From DASRUP01 sp036397395 (lineage in GTDB: Bacteria > Patescibacteriota > Minisyncoccia > Minisyncoccales > UBA10102): DNA of 5,931 nt. Of this stretch, positions 5,799 through 5,931 are shown one piece after another. The notes below the pieces were generated by a model. It was not told the DNA's origin. It did no database searches and saw only the letters and a list, made by a program, of their open reading frames with translations. Location of the stretch: positions 1-5,931 of the forward strand of contig DASWIZ010000023.1 in the NCBI GenBank assembly GCA_036397395.1, given 5' to 3'. The position numbers and the translations under genes are program-made. Every line of letters starts with the position of its first letter. Position 1 is the stretch's first letter.

Positions 5799-5931
5799 TT
5801 ACCCCTCAAGCCGAACACTGACGGCTTTTTTGTTTACCTCGACTTTTAAGAATTGTTCAACGGTTTTGAGTTGTTTGTTTTTCATCATGACTTCCAAAGG
5901 AGTTTGGTAGGAGAGGCATTTTCTCGGCCGG
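5799..5931 (-). CDS. IS30-family transposase, C-terminal 43 residues (partial)
   Basis: The frame is open from the right window edge to a TAA at 5799-5801. It begins RPRKCLSYQTPLEV, which matches the conserved end of the IS30-type DDE integrase core, where an N-R-P-R-K-x-L-x-x-x-T-P-x-E-V pattern follows the catalytic Glu. A Lys-rich tail of 29 residues ending VRLEG follows and is somewhat long for the family. The catalytic residues and helix-turn-helix lie outside the window, so whether the copy is intact is unknown. The gene points toward the PA14-like protein gene, and its stop is about 56 nt from the -35 of that gene's promoter. Confidence 0.72.
   Translation of the reverse strand, partial: RPRKCLSYQTPLEVMMKNKQLKTVEQFLKVEVNKKAVSVRLEG
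5808..5831 (+). terminator. Possible plus-strand intrinsic terminator inside the transposase 3' end
   Basis: AAGCCG pairs with CGGCTT across an 8-nt loop, and six T follow on plus. It lies about 26 nt after the predicted start of the plus-strand promoter, so that promoter would give an RNA of about 50 nt. The sequence also codes for transposase residues on minus, so the hairpin could be incidental. Confidence 0.5.

Larger units (their letters stand above)
5738..5931 (-). mobile_element. IS30-family insertion sequence, 3' end (continues past the window)
   Basis: The segment contains the 3' end of an IS30-type transposase gene and the noncoding end of the element. The exact boundary cannot be fixed from one end. 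I place it near the GTCAA/TTGAC dyad because TTGAC-containing tips followed by an inward promoter-like sequence fit a terminal repeat that mirrors the transposase promoter at the other end. Finding the matching repeat upstream of the transposase and a short target duplication would define it. Confidence 0.55.

Overview
The window reads as part of a small bacterial genome, most likely Patescibacteria/CPR. The grounds are circumstantial: a tRNA gene without an encoded CCA end, tightly packed surface-glycosylation genes, a Pro/Thr-rich exported protein with a PA14-like domain, and an IS30-type element. No ribosomal or phylogenetic marker is present, so the taxonomic call is only an inference. Every gene I can support lies on the minus strand, so the window is best read from right to left.

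Right edge (about 5738-5931): the last 43 codons of an IS30-family transposase enter from beyond the window, followed by the probable end of the element. Just left of it, two near-consensus sigma70 promoters stand back to back (5715-5743 on minus, 5748-5775 on plus). Their -10 regions form a perfect 13-bp inverted repeat. The minus promoter drives a 454-aa exported protein (4309-5673) with an N-terminal membrane anchor or signal, a Pro/Thr linker, a PA14-like domain and a Cys-containing beta-rich C-terminal half. Its transcript ends at a clear hairpin-plus-U-tract terminator (4254-4301).

Middle and left (137-4221): a tRNA-Leu(UAG) gene is followed after only 3 nt by the start codon of a GT-C membrane glycosyltransferase. 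Next come a zinc-ribbon class I SAM methyltransferase, a second class I SAM methyltransferase and a PMT-type protein mannosyltransferase. The four genes are joined by a 12-nt gap, a 4-nt ATGA overlap and a 1-nt overlap, so they are almost certainly one operon. The likely theme is assembly, methyl decoration and transfer of a sugar to exported proteins. The Thr/Pro linker of the neighbouring PA14-like protein is a plausible acceptor, though nothing in the sequence proves it.

Left edge (1-178): the PMT reading frame loses family resemblance right after its HFALL motif and stops at 137, at about half the usual length. No other minus frame restores the expected downstream PMT motif. The outermost ~140 bases are unexplained and may be inserted DNA, a rearrangement or an assembly joint.
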